In this document: in pieces, positions 36,621 to 46,665 of the stretch | Layout: each line of letters begins with the position of its first letter | Numbering within the stretch: position 1 is the stretch's first letter | Assembly (NCBI GenBank): GCA_963770275.1 | Contig: CAVYPD010000013.1 | Span: forward strand, 1-64,000 | Reading direction: 5' to 3' | Length of the DNA stretch: 64,000 nt | Source: Roseiarcus sp963770275 | Lineage (GTDB): Bacteria; Pseudomonadota; Alphaproteobacteria; Rhizobiales; Beijerinckiaceae | Translations under genes and position numbers: made by a program | Notes under the pieces: model-generated | Told to the model about the DNA's origin: nothing | Databases searched by the model: none | What the model saw: only the letters and a program-made list of their open reading frames with translations

Positions 36621-36980
36621 TTACTCACCCGTCGACACTAGTTTTGTCGCTTCTCTATTCGCGATCGACAAAGCGAAGTCGAACGGATCTCCTACAGCGA
36701 TGCGGGCTGCAAGCGTTCCGACGAATGCATCTCCCGCGCCGTGAGTGCTTTCGACGACGACCTTTATGCCTGGCAGCTCAGTGTGCGGCCGGACTGTCGA
36801 AGGTGCTCACGCCGTCGCCGCCTGCTGTCACAACGACGGACTTGAATCTTGCTGCAAGCGTCTTCGCTGCAGGCGCGGCCGTCTCTAGGGAGAAATGCCG
36901 CCTCCGCCCAGCATCTCGGCTTCGATCGCGTTGATAACCAGAATGTCAACCAGATCAGGAAGGCTCGAGCGGAAAGTTTC
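36621..36980 (-). pseudogene. PfkB-family sugar kinase remnant (C-terminal part)
   Basis: On the minus strand the piece starts ETFRSSLPDLVDILVINAIE, followed by AEMLGGGGIS, and after several breaks resumes PGIKVVVESTHGAGDAFVGT, then LAARIAVGDPFDFALSIANR to a TAA at 36621. The GAGDAF motif with the catalytic aspartate and the I-N-x-x-E-A segment are diagnostic of ribokinase/PfkB proteins. The stretch between them has stops. The N-terminal half is missing: IS110-type sequence begins at about 36977 and appears to have cut the gene. Confidence 0.6.
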
Positions 36981-37298
36981 AACCACGGTCGCGATCTCGC
37001 CGCATGGCTGGGCTTGGTTCCGAGGCAGTTCACTACCGGGGGTAAGCCGAAGCTGCTCGGAATCAGCAAGCGCGGCAACAAGTATCTGCGCAAACAATTG
37101 ATCCACGGGGCGCGCGCCGCGCTGCCCCATATCGCGGAGCGTGACACGCCGCTCGGCCGGTGGGCGAAAGAGCTGATGAGGAGGGCCCATCGCAATGTCG
37201 CGGTCGTCGCCTTGGTCAACAAGCTGGCGAGGATCGCCTGGGCGGTGCTGCAGCGCAGGAAACCGTTTGACGCCAACGCGGTATCCGTGGCCGCGTAG
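36977..37298 (+). pseudogene. IS110-family transposase fragment (C-terminal domain)
   Basis: From about 36977 the plus strand reads FNHGRDLAAWLGLVPRQFTT, then GGKPKLLGISKRGNKYLRKQ, LIHGARAALPHIAERDTP and ends KPFDANAVSVAA with a stop at 37296-37298. This is the Transposase_20 (IS116/IS110/IS902) C-terminal domain. The N-terminal RuvC-like DEDD domain is absent. The sequence on to about 37560 resembles the usual 3' non-coding part of such elements. It is inactive on its own. Confidence 0.72.
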
Positions 37299-37559
37299 AG
37301 ATCCGTTCGGTCGGAGCGAAAGCGCCGGTCGCCCAAGCGGGGTTTGCGAGAGGGTGACGACGAGATGGCCTGACAGTCAAACGGCGCTCAGGAAAGCCTG
37401 ATGTTGAAAATGGCGCACGACGCCGAAGAGTTTATGAGGACCGGGGCGCGCGTATCTCCATCTTGGCCGGGAGGAGACCTCCGAGGCCGGATACGTTGAA
37501 GCGGACTGATCAGCCACCGATCTCGACAAAGCCCCTTGCAGACGGGGCGGGCCATACGT

Positions 37560-37632
37560 TTCAACAATATCCCGCCCAATTCGGACATGCGCAGCGCAGT
37601 TGCAATGTCCCCTTAACGTCGATATTGTTGAA
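37560..37632. repeat. 12-base inverted repeat between IS remnants
   Basis: TTCAACAATATC at 37560-37571 is mirrored by GATATTGTTGAA at 37621-37632, a perfect 12-base inverted repeat with a 49-base spacer. It lies between the IS110 fragment and the truncated end of the IS1182-type transposase, so it may be ends of a third, small element. Confidence 0.45.
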
Positions 37633-37689
37633 GAACCCCCTGTTCTGGTGCCAGCACTTGGGATTCGTGGCGATGTCAGCGAGGCAGAT

Positions 37690-38708
37690 TCCTCGCGCGG
37701 CGTGGAGAAAGCGCGGCGGGATTTTCGCAACTCCTTACCCCCGGGACAGACATAGAGGCCGCGTTCAGTATCGAATGTGAAGTCGGCTCGCGGGAGAAAG
37801 TTCCGTCCGCGCGCTCGGACTTGTCGATCAGGTTCACGTGCGGTTCGATCCCGCGCTCATCCACCAGCCAACCGACCATATCGGCCGAGCCGTAGCCCCC
37901 ATCCGCGACCAGGCGCGACGGAGTGAGGTCGAACTGTTCAGCCGTGCGGTCGAGCATCGTCTTGGCCGCGCCAACTTCCGCTTGGCGAATGGTTGTCGTC
38001 GCCTCGACATCCACAATCACTGCATGCTTCCGATCGATGAGATAGTTGTCGGAGTAGGCATAACCGGCGACCGACTTGGCCGAAGTGGTGAAGCGCGCCG
38101 CCGGATCGGTTGGGGAGATCACCTTCGGCTCGACCGCCGTCGCCCCGCTAAAGGCCGCATCATCGAGGTCCGACAGATATTCCGCGACCGCGCGGCTCGA
38201 AGTCGGAACTAGATCTTCGACCTTGGCGACGCTTCGCCGTCGATGCGCGTCCGCCACGATTATACTGGCGTCGACCGCGAAGGCTTCGCCCCCGACGACC
38301 CCTTCCTTCATGCAGCGCGCGACCACCGTCTCGAACAGCTTGCGCAGGAGATCGCTCTCGCGGAAGCGGCCGTGACGGTTCTTGGAAAACGTCGAATGAT
38401 CGGGAACCTCGCCGTCGAGCCCCAAGCGACAAAACCACCGATAGGCCAGATTGAGGTGGACCTCATCGCATAGCCGTCCGCTCCGATCGAATGCCGAGGC
38501 AGTAGCCGACGATCAGCATCCGGATCATCAGCTCAGGGTCGATCGAGGGTCGCCCTACGTCGCTATAGTAAGGCCCCAGGTGCGCACGAACCTCGGACAA
38601 GTCGACGAACCGGTCGATCTTGCGCAGCAGATGGTCGTCGGGGACATGCCGCTCAAGGCTGAAGTCGTAGAACAGCGCCTCTTGCATCACCCTCCGCTCG
38701 CCCATCAT
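37690..38708 (-). pseudogene. IS1182-type transposase (IS5-superfamily DDE), truncated and frameshifted
   Basis: ATG 38708 gives MGERRVMQEALFYDFSLERH and PSIDPELMIRMLIVGYCLGI. One surplus base near 38478 shifts to RLCDEVHLNLAYRWFCRLGL, then VPDHSTFSKNRHGRF, GGEAFAVDASIIVADAHRR and VADGGYGSADMVGWL. A missing base near 37793 leads to ADFTFDTERGLYVCPGGKEL and RKSRRAFSTPRE, after which similarity ends abruptly at about 37690. The catalytic Asp residues (VDAS, ADGGYG) are present, but the final third with the catalytic Glu (YxxRxxxE-like) is gone. It is an inactive remnant. Confidence 0.78.
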
Positions 38709-39291
38709 CGACCGAATCTCCTCTCACCAGCAGAAGAGAATCAGCGACCGGCGCCTCAATCAAGCGAAGTTTTTCAACGCAATTCGTCGATTCGAGGCGT
38801 CTCAAAATGCGCAAATACCGGTAATTCGCCGAGGACTTGCCGAGCCGGTCAAATCGACCCAAATGGAAGTTTTTTCGCAAATCTGGACCGGCAGTTACCC
38901 GACGTGAAGCGGAAATTCCTGGCTCACCGGCGTCGCATATGTCCATTGACGCGCGTGAGCCTTGTCATGAGCGGCCGCCACAGTCAAAATCTAGGATAAG
39001 GCCGGGCGCGGGAGGCAAAGCTCGCCTCTCGCCTTGGGCGGTCGCGCCGCGCCCGCCCGCGCTCAGACACGACGGCTTTCGTCGACGAGGTCAATCGCGC
39101 TCTGTACAGTCGAGTGATAGAGATACGGCCATACCGAGAATCTATAAAAAAGTTTGGGCACCCTGACATGCGATTGAGACTCTCACGGTGCGGCAATGCC
39201 CATAACACTCTGCCATGCACAGTCGACGCGAGTACGAATTTACAATTGACAGCGGGCTCGAACACATCGGGCTCGGAGAGGAAGCGCCGAT
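38709..39291. other. Non-coding region upstream of the deacetylase gene
   Basis: No gene is supported. The right end is noticeably less GC-rich than the surroundings and has a good ribosome site (GAGAGGAAG) before ATG 39292. The left end probably still contains the end of the IS1182-type element. Confidence 0.4.
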
Positions 39292-40176
39292 ATGATTCCA
39301 AGCGAGAGAAGCCCGTATTCCGCCATCGTCGACCGACCCCCACTCAGACTTCCAAACGGCGGCAGGGTCATTGTATGGACTATCATTAATTTGGAGGTGT
39401 GGGACATCTCGCGTCCAATGCCGCGCACCGCCATGCCGGCGCCATCCGGCCAGACGATGCTGCCGGACGTCACCAACTGGGCCTGGCACGAATACGGCAT
39501 GCGTGTTGGCGTTTGGCGGTTCTTCAAATTGTTTGAGCAGCTCGGCATTCGTCCGACTCTGTCTATTAATGCGCGGGTTTGCGAGGACTACCAACGGGTC
39601 GCCGCTCAGGCGCGAGACGCAGGTTGGGAATTCATGGCACATGGCTATGATCAAATTCCGATGCACAAGCTAGAGGATCAGCGCGGCACGATCCGTCGCG
39701 CGATGGACGTGATCGAGAAGTTCACGGGCAAGCGATCCGTCGGCTGGCTGGGCCCTGGGCTGACGCAAACGTTGGATACCCCGGATCTGCTAGCGGAGGC
39801 GGGCGTTCGCTACATTGGCGATTGGGTTTACGACGACGAGCCAACCACAATCCGCACGAGGCACGGACCGCTCGTAACTTTGCCCTACAACTTCGAGACC
39901 CACGACATAGCGACTATGATTTTGCAGAATCACGAGTCGCCGTACTGGGTCACAAAGTGCCGTGACACGCTCGACCGCTATCTAGACGAGAGCGCGGAGC
40001 GCGTGAAGATCATGGCAGTTGCGCTGCACCCCTACATCATGGGCCAGCCACACCGTATTGGCTATCTCGAAAGAGCTTACGCGGACATCAATAGCCATCG
40101 AGGAGTCGTCCATATGAATGGCGCCGAGATTCTCGATTGGTACGCCGCACAGGTCCCAACGAGTCATAAATCATGA
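39292..40176 (+). CDS. Polysaccharide deacetylase-family (NodB-like) hydrolase
   Basis: A 294-residue cytosolic protein of the PuuE/allantoinase-like branch of the polysaccharide deacetylase family. LPNGGRVIVWTIINLEVWDI opens it; the segment from residue 66 reads WHEYGMRVGVWRFFKLFEQL; WEFMAHGYDQIPMH has the H-xx-x-x metal-type residues; and VGWLGPGLTQTLDTPDLLAE is the third family motif. HPYIMGQPHRIGYLE carries the last conserved histidine. The classic first-motif Asp-Asp is replaced (NLEVWD), as in the non-sugar members that act on amides or ureides. The end overlaps the next start as ATGA. Confidence 0.78.
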   Translation: MIPSERSPYSAIVDRPPLRLPNGGRVIVWTIINLEVWDISRPMPRTAMPAPSGQTMLPDVTNWAWHEYGMRVGVWRFFKLFEQLGIRPTLSINARVCEDYQRVAAQARDAGWEFMAHGYDQIPMHKLEDQRGTIRRAMDVIEKFTGKRSVGWLGPGLTQTLDTPDLLAEAGVRYIGDWVYDDEPTTIRTRHGPLVTLPYNFETHDIATMILQNHESPYWVTKCRDTLDRYLDESAERVKIMAVALHPYIMGQPHRIGYLERAYADINSHRGVVHMNGAEILDWYAAQVPTSHKS

Positions 40177-40334
40177 CGTCCGAAGCGTTCTCTCAGGTTG
40201 ACAAAGTTGCGATCGTTGTGGGAGCCGGTGGTGGAATCGACGAGCATCCTCGACGCTTTGTCGAGGCCGGCGCCAGAATGGCCTGCGCCGACTTGGCGGT
40301 GCGCGAATACGCGCGGCATCCAGCCCTACGCTGA
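40173..40334 (+). pseudogene. N-terminal stub of an SDR oxidoreductase
   Basis: A 53-residue frame starting at ATG 40173, overlapping the deacetylase stop by four bases. It reads KVAIVVGAGGGI and RFVEAGARMACADLAV, the first beta-alpha-beta unit of a short-chain dehydrogenase, then ends at TGA 40332-40334 where about 200 residues should follow. The glycine-rich loop is also altered (GGGIDEHP instead of GGGIGxxx). The ATGA overlap suggests that the ancestral SDR was translated together with the deacetylase. Confidence 0.55.
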
Positions 40335-40417
40335 AGCATGAACGGCTGTACTGAGCTAACGTTGTTTGAGACAGAACGAACTCAATAAATCAGACAGTAA
40401 CTTGGAAAGCTGAACCT

Positions 40418-40948
40418 TTGGCTTGGGGCCGGGGCCCCCGCGTCTTCGAAATGTTTCTTGAGCCAACGTGCCCGTTCTCCGTAAAGGCTTTTGGGAAGCT
40501 TGACGACACGCTGAAGCTTTCGGGCGATGATCGAATCACCATCAAGATCCGTCTCCAGTCGCAACCCTGGCACATGTATTCCGGCGTGATCGTCCGTTGC
40601 ATTTTGGCGGCGTCCACCCTGCAAGGAGGCAAGGAAGCGGCAAAGACGGTTATGATGGCGGTCGCGAGACACCGTGAGGAGTTCGAGTTCACACGCCATT
40701 GCAGTGGTCCAAACATGGATGCAACGCCGCGCGACATCATCGCGCGCCTCGAAGGCTATAGCGGCGTGGCCTTGGCTGACGCTTTCGCCATTCCGGATTT
40801 GGATCGGGAAATCAAGTGGCACTGCAAGTATGCGCGCCAGAATGGCGTTCATGTGTCGCCGACCTTTATGATTGATGGCCTGGTGCAGCCTGACATGAGC
40901 AGCGGCGATGGGGTGTCGGGTTGGGTTACCCGTCTGCTGACGTTCTGA
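40418..40948 (+). CDS. Thioredoxin-fold (DsbA-like) protein with a CPFS site
   Basis: About 176 residues. The opening VFEMFLEPTCPFSVKAFGKL has a thioredoxin-type active site reduced to CxxS (Cys-Pro-Phe-Ser). The middle is helical (REEFEFTRHCSGPNM) and the end NGVHVSPTFMIDGLVQPDM has the cis-Pro motif and the typical closing strand. This is the DsbA/thioredoxin-like family, in a form that cannot do the usual dithiol exchange; it may act as glutathione-linked transferase or isomerase. No ATG is available at the N-terminus; TTG 40418 is used, and the frame is open back to 40370. No signal peptide is visible. Confidence 0.62.
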   Translation: MAWGRGPRVFEMFLEPTCPFSVKAFGKLDDTLKLSGDDRITIKIRLQSQPWHMYSGVIVRCILAASTLQGGKEAAKTVMMAVARHREEFEFTRHCSGPNMDATPRDIIARLEGYSGVALADAFAIPDLDREIKWHCKYARQNGVHVSPTFMIDGLVQPDMSSGDGVSGWVTRLLTF

Positions 40949-41108
40949 GGCCGACTGAACTGGGGCACGGTCAGATCGCTCGGCGAACGACCTCAGGCGG
41001 GAAACGATACCCGCTGTAGGTAATTTTCTTCACTGCGCCCCTACTCGGCCGCCGACAGCACCTCAAGGCCGCCCGCAGTTTCCGGGAACTACTGTCTTTT
41101 TTGCCTCG

Positions 41109-41411
41109 TTAGCGCCCAAAAGCGCGCCTGACTACCGTGGCGCCCCGCACTTCGGCCTCCTCGAATTCGGCAGCGGCAATCGCCCGGTCGAGAGCGGCGC
41201 GCAGTTCCTTCGCCGTCTCCAGCGTCAGCTCGATCCCCGCCCGCGCACCGGGGTCGAGGTCCGTATTGATGAAGTCGAGCGTGATGACGTCGCCCAGTGG
41301 CGCATGGCGCGCGTGGTCATAGGCAACCACCGTCCGCGATAGCGGGAACCATGCGTCTCCGCGTTTCGCCATGCCCTCCGCACGTACGATCTCGACGATG
41401 GACGTGCACAT
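41109..41411 (-). CDS. Small conserved protein (DUF6295-like)
   Basis: About 100 residues, from ATG 41411 behind AGGAGG. It begins MCTSIVEIVRAEGMAKRGDA and continues WFPLSRTVVAYDHARHAPLG. I believe this is the DUF6295 group, short proteins of unknown function in alphaproteobacteria; confidence in the name is moderate. It starts ten bases after the dienelactone hydrolase stop, so both are on one transcript. Longer upstream starts would overlap the hydrolase gene and are rejected. Confidence 0.62.
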   Translation of the reverse strand: MCTSIVEIVRAEGMAKRGDAWFPLSRTVVAYDHARHAPLGDVITLDFINTDLDPGARAGIELTLETAKELRAALDRAIAAAEFEEAEVRGATVVRRAFGR

Positions 41412-41421
41412 GTTCTGCCTC

Positions 41422-42180
41422 CTACTTCGCCAGATGCTTGTCGAAAAAGGCGAATATCTTGCTCCAGCCATCCATCGCCTGCTCGGGCCGATAGAGCGGC
41501 CGGTGCCAATAGAAGAAACCATGGCCGGCGCCATCGTAGCGGTGGAAATCGTACGTCTTGCCGTGCTTTTTGAGCTCGGCCTCGTGCTGGTTCACCTGCT
41601 CGGGGCTCGGTGCGCGGTCGTCGTTGCCGAACAGGCCCAGCAGCGGGCAGGAGAGGTCCTTTGTCATGTCGATCGGCGCGACGGGCGTCTTGGGATTGAG
41701 CTCCTCCTTGCCCATCACCACGCGTCCCCCCCATTGTTCGACGCACGCATCGACGTCCTTTCGTTGACAGGCATAGATGAAGGCGTGCCGGCCGCCCGAG
41801 CAGGAGCCGATTAGACCAACCTTGCCGTTGTGACCGGGCTGGGCGCGCATCCACTTCACTGCGGCCTCGGTATCGCCGACCATCTGGGAGTCGGCAATGC
41901 CGCCCTCGGCGCGCACCTTGGCGCCGACGTCGTCAGGGTTGGCGTCGCTGCCTCCACCCTCGCGCTCGTAGAGGTTGGCGCAGATCGCAAGGTAGCCGTG
42001 ATGCGCGAAGCGACGCGTCGTCTCGATATAGAACTCGCTCCAGCCGGGGAGATGGTGGACAAGCACGACGCCCGGAAAGGGGCCGGAACCTGATGGCTTG
42101 GCCACGTACGCCGTTATCGGCGTTCCCTTGTCGCCGTTGATGGTGACGTTCTCACAGGTCATGCCTCGGTAGAATGGCAT
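41422..42180 (-). CDS. Dienelactone hydrolase-family protein
   Basis: A 252-residue alpha/beta-hydrolase of the dienelactone hydrolase family. The triad is visible: nucleophile Cys127 in GLIGSCSGGRHA, Asp187/188 in LFGNDDRAP and His220 in DGAGHGFF. Dienelactone hydrolase proper opens 4-carboxymethylene-but-2-en-4-olide in chlorocatechol degradation, but many relatives act on other esters or lactones. A sugar ABC importer and oxidoreductases across the divergent gap make a sugar lactone or similar ester an equally fair guess. A ribosome site GGAGGAAATC precedes ATG 42180. Confidence 0.85.
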   Translation of the reverse strand: MPFYRGMTCENVTINGDKGTPITAYVAKPSGSGPFPGVVLVHHLPGWSEFYIETTRRFAHHGYLAICANLYEREGGGSDANPDDVGAKVRAEGGIADSQMVGDTEAAVKWMRAQPGHNGKVGLIGSCSGGRHAFIYACQRKDVDACVEQWGGRVVMGKEELNPKTPVAPIDMTKDLSCPLLGLFGNDDRAPSPEQVNQHEAELKKHGKTYDFHRYDGAGHGFFYWHRPLYRPEQAMDGWSKIFAFFDKHLAK

Positions 42181-42665
42181 TGATTTCCTCCATGGGCCTT
42201 AGGCATCGATCGGGTCAACGGAATGCCGCGTCAGCCTCGATGGCGGCGATGAACTCGCCTTGTCGCCCGCGCGCCACGCCATAGTATCGGCGATCGGACA
42301 TTGCGCGCAACAGGAGGCGGGTGTTGGACTGGCGTTGTGCCGCCGACGGTGGACGACGCCGCCTTCGGACTAGCCGACTTATTCCGACGAGTTGGCATGC
42401 GCGGCGAATTCGCCGCTCAACTCTCAAAGCTAGGCATGCGCGCAATAGCCGCTACGGCCTCTCCAAGCCAGATTGACAGTGTTGTTGAATTGCCCTTAGC
42501 TCAACGCATCAGCGCGTAAGCACGGAGCGAATCCCCACGGCTCTCGGGGCCCAAAAAGGCCTCTCGCGGAGATCGTAATCGCTTCGGCCGCGTTGATGAA
42601 GCCCGGGGGCTGGCGCGGGCGCGCCAATCGGCCAGGGCGGAACGCTTCGCGGGAGGAGCGAGTCG
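42181..42665. other. Divergent intergenic region between the hydrolase and sugar-ABC genes
   Basis: About 485 bases. A short minus-strand frame ends at 42215 with RRYYGVARGRQGEFIAAIEA; it looks protein-like but I cannot assign it, and it may be a gene remnant. The right end has the ribosome site GGGAGGAG for the importer ATPase. No operator was recognised. Confidence 0.4.
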
Positions 42666-44250
<1,585 letters not shown>

Positions 44251-44264
<14 letters not shown>

Positions 44265-45333
44265 ATCGAACGCCCTCGAGCCGACGCGGCCGGAACTGGC
44301 GGGGCTTTCGCCTGGGCGAAGGATTTTGCGGTTGGCGCCGGTCTACGGGCTTCCCCTTCTGACGCTCGCCTTGATCGTCCTGTTCTCGATCCTGCTGCCC
44401 GACACGTTCCCGACCTGGCTCAACGCGCGCTCGATCCTCGCGGATAAATCGATCGTGGCCCTGCTCGCGCTCGCCGCGACCCTGCCGATGATGGCCGGCC
44501 GCATCGATCTGACCGTCGGCTTCGGCATCGTGATGTGGCACATTCTCGCCATCAGCCTTCAAGTCAAATTCGGCCTCCCATGGCCGATCGCGATCCTGCT
44601 GGTGATTGCTTGCGCCGGGGTCGTCGGCTTCCTCAACGGCGTGCTGGTCGAGGTGGCGCAGGTCGACGCTTTTGTCGCGACGCTGGGGACTGGCACGATT
44701 CTCTACGCGCTCGCGCTTTGGCACACCGACGGGCGCCAGATTGTCGGCGATCTGCCGCGCGCCTTCCTCGCCATCAACGCGACGTCGGTATTCGGCATCC
44801 CCATACCGGCCTTCTATGTGCTGGCGCTCGCGATCGTTCTGTGGATCGTCAGCGAGCGGCTGCCGCTCGGCCGCTTCATTTACGCCATCGGCGCCAATGA
44901 AAAGGCCGCCGCGCTCAACGGCATTCCGGTGCGCAGATATGTTATCGGCGTTTTCGTCGCCTCGGGCGTCATTACCGGCCTCGCCGGCTGCGTGCTCGGC
45001 GCGAAATTGCGCATCGGCCAAGCGAACGTCGGCCTGGATTTCCTGCTGCCGGCGCTGGTCGGCGCCTTCCTCGGCTCGACGACGATCAAGCCGGGGCGCG
45101 TCAATATCTGGGGCAGCATATTCGGCATTCTCATACTCGCGGTCGGCATCTCCGGCATCCAGTTGTTTGGCGGCGCCTTCTTCGTCGAGCCCCTCTTCAA
45201 CGGCGCGACGCTGGTCGTCGCCATCGCGCTTGCCGCGTTCGCGCAGCGCCGGCGCACCGTCGTCAAGCCGCCGCGCGAAACCACGGCCGCGGAGGGAGCC
45301 GGAGAATCCGCGAACGCAGCCAGGGCTGCGTGA
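44251..45333 (+). CDS. Sugar ABC transporter permease (RbsC-like)
   Basis: About 360 residues from ATG 44251, behind GGGAGGAGG within the ATPase gene. It has eight to ten helices with the conserved DLTVGFGIVMWHILAISLQV and the cytoplasmic loop motif GRFIYAIGANEKAAALNGIP, which docks with the ATPase. NVGLDFLLPALVGAFLGSTT is also typical of the RbsC/XylH family. It ends in a charged tail (REtTAAEGAGESANA). A GTG/upstream start at 44230 is possible but leaves no ribosome site. Confidence 0.88.
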
Positions 45334-45402
45334 GGCCTTTGCTTAAACGCCGGCGACGCCGGCCTGGCGCGAACAGCCGCCAGTCAAAGATGGGAGAGAA
45401 AC

Positions 45403-46536
45403 ATGGGTACGCCTAACATGATGCTCAAGGGCTTGCTGGCCTCAATCGGCGCGCTGGCGATCTGCGCAAGCACGGCGCGCGCGGACGACGCGGCCTATCA
45501 GGAGAAGGCGAAAGCATATCTCGCCAACGTCGCCGCGCCGGTCACCAAATGGGACGGCCCGACTTCGGGGCCGAAGAGCGTCGGCAAGAAGTTGGTCGTC
45601 ATCGTCCTCACCGACGGGCGCAACGGCGGCGCGCAGGGCGCCGCCGACGGCGCCACGGAAGCCGCCAAGGCGCTCGGCTGGGAGGTTCGCCAGCTCGACG
45701 GCCAGGGCTCGGTGCCCGGTCGCGCCACGGCTTTGCAGCAGGCGATCGCCATGAAGCCGGCCGGCATTCTCAACGCCGGCATCGACAGCAAGGAGCAGGC
45801 GCCGCTGTTCGAGCAGGCCGCCGCCGCCGGCATCAAGGTCGTCGGCTGGCACGCCGGTCCCCAAGCCGGGCCAGACAAGGACATCCCGTCGGTGTTCACC
45901 AACGTGACGACCGATCCCGCGGAAGTCGCGGCTTCTGCGGGTTTCGAAGCGGTCTGGAAGGCCTCGCAGGGCGCCGACTGCGGCGTGATCCTGTTCACGG
46001 ATTCGATCTACGCCATCGCCACCGCCAAGACGAACTTCTCGAAGGCGGCCGTCGAAGGCTATTCGAAGTGCAAGGTGCTCGAAGTCGCCGATACGCCGAT
46101 CGGCGACCTCTCTAACCGCATGGGCCAGCTGACGACGTCGTTGCTGTCGAAGTACGGCAAGAAGTGGACCTTCTCGATCGCCGTCAACGACCTCTACTAT
46201 GACTTCTCGGCGCCCGCGTTGCAGGCCGCCGGCGTCGATCCGGCGAACGGCTATCCACAGCAGATCTCGTCGGGCGACGGCTCGGTGCCGGCGTTCAAGC
46301 GCATTCGCGACAAGCAATATCAGTTGGCAACCGTCGCAGAACCGCTCAACCTGCAAGGCTGGATCATGGTCGACGAGATGAACCGGGCGCTCGCTGGCGA
46401 CAAGCCCTCGGGTTTCGTGCCGCACGTGCACCTCTTCACCGCCGAGAATCTCGACAAGGACGGTGGACCGGAGAACCGGTTCGATCCCGGCAACGGCTAT
46501 CGCGACGAATACAAGAAGATCTGGGGCGTCAAGTAG
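45403..46536 (+). CDS. Periplasmic sugar-binding protein of the ABC importer
   Basis: A 377-residue binding protein with a signal peptide (LKGLLASIGALAICASTARA, cut before DDAAYQEK). The fold is of the LacI/periplasmic binding protein type: VVIVLTDGRNGGAQGAADGA starts the first Rossmann lobe, AGILNAGIDSKEQ and GIKVVGWHAGPQAGPDKD follow, and the second lobe has FSIAVNDLYYDF and SSGDGSVPAFKRIR. Ligand-contact residues cannot be assigned. The gene has GGGAGAGAAAC before the ATG and is followed by a strong hairpin. Confidence 0.85.
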   Translation: MGTPNMMLKGLLASIGALAICASTARADDAAYQEKAKAYLANVAAPVTKWDGPTSGPKSVGKKLVVIVLTDGRNGGAQGAADGATEAAKALGWEVRQLDGQGSVPGRATALQQAIAMKPAGILNAGIDSKEQAPLFEQAAAAGIKVVGWHAGPQAGPDKDIPSVFTNVTTDPAEVAASAGFEAVWKASQGADCGVILFTDSIYAIATAKTNFSKAAVEGYSKCKVLEVADTPIGDLSNRMGQLTTSLLSKYGKKWTFSIAVNDLYYDFSAPALQAAGVDPANGYPQQISSGDGSVPAFKRIRDKQYQLATVAEPLNLQGWIMVDEMNRALAGDKPSGFVPHVHLFTAENLDKDGGPENRFDPGNGYRDEYKKIWGVK

Positions 46537-46559
46537 CCGCCAGATCGGCATGCTCCAAT

Positions 46560-46588
46560 GAGGGGCGACGCTTCGTGCGTCGCCCCTC
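46560..46588 (+). terminator. Strong hairpin after the sugar-binding protein gene
   Basis: GAGGGGCGACGC, loop TTCGT, then GCGTCGCCCCTC gives a perfect twelve-pair stem 24 bases after the stop. AAAGG follows rather than a T run. It probably ends or trims the importer transcript and would lower read-through into the LVIVD gene 77 bases on. Confidence 0.6.
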
Positions 46589-46665
46589 AAAGGTTCGCGA
46601 TTTCGCGCCCCGCATAGGGCGGAACGCGGCTTAGTTCCTCAACAAGCACGACACGGAGACCGACG

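Noticed and set aside
45442..46590. A 382-codon minus-strand frame opposite the sugar-binding protein gene
   Set aside because: Composition typical of antisense frames; the plus strand has a signal peptide and binding-protein motifs.
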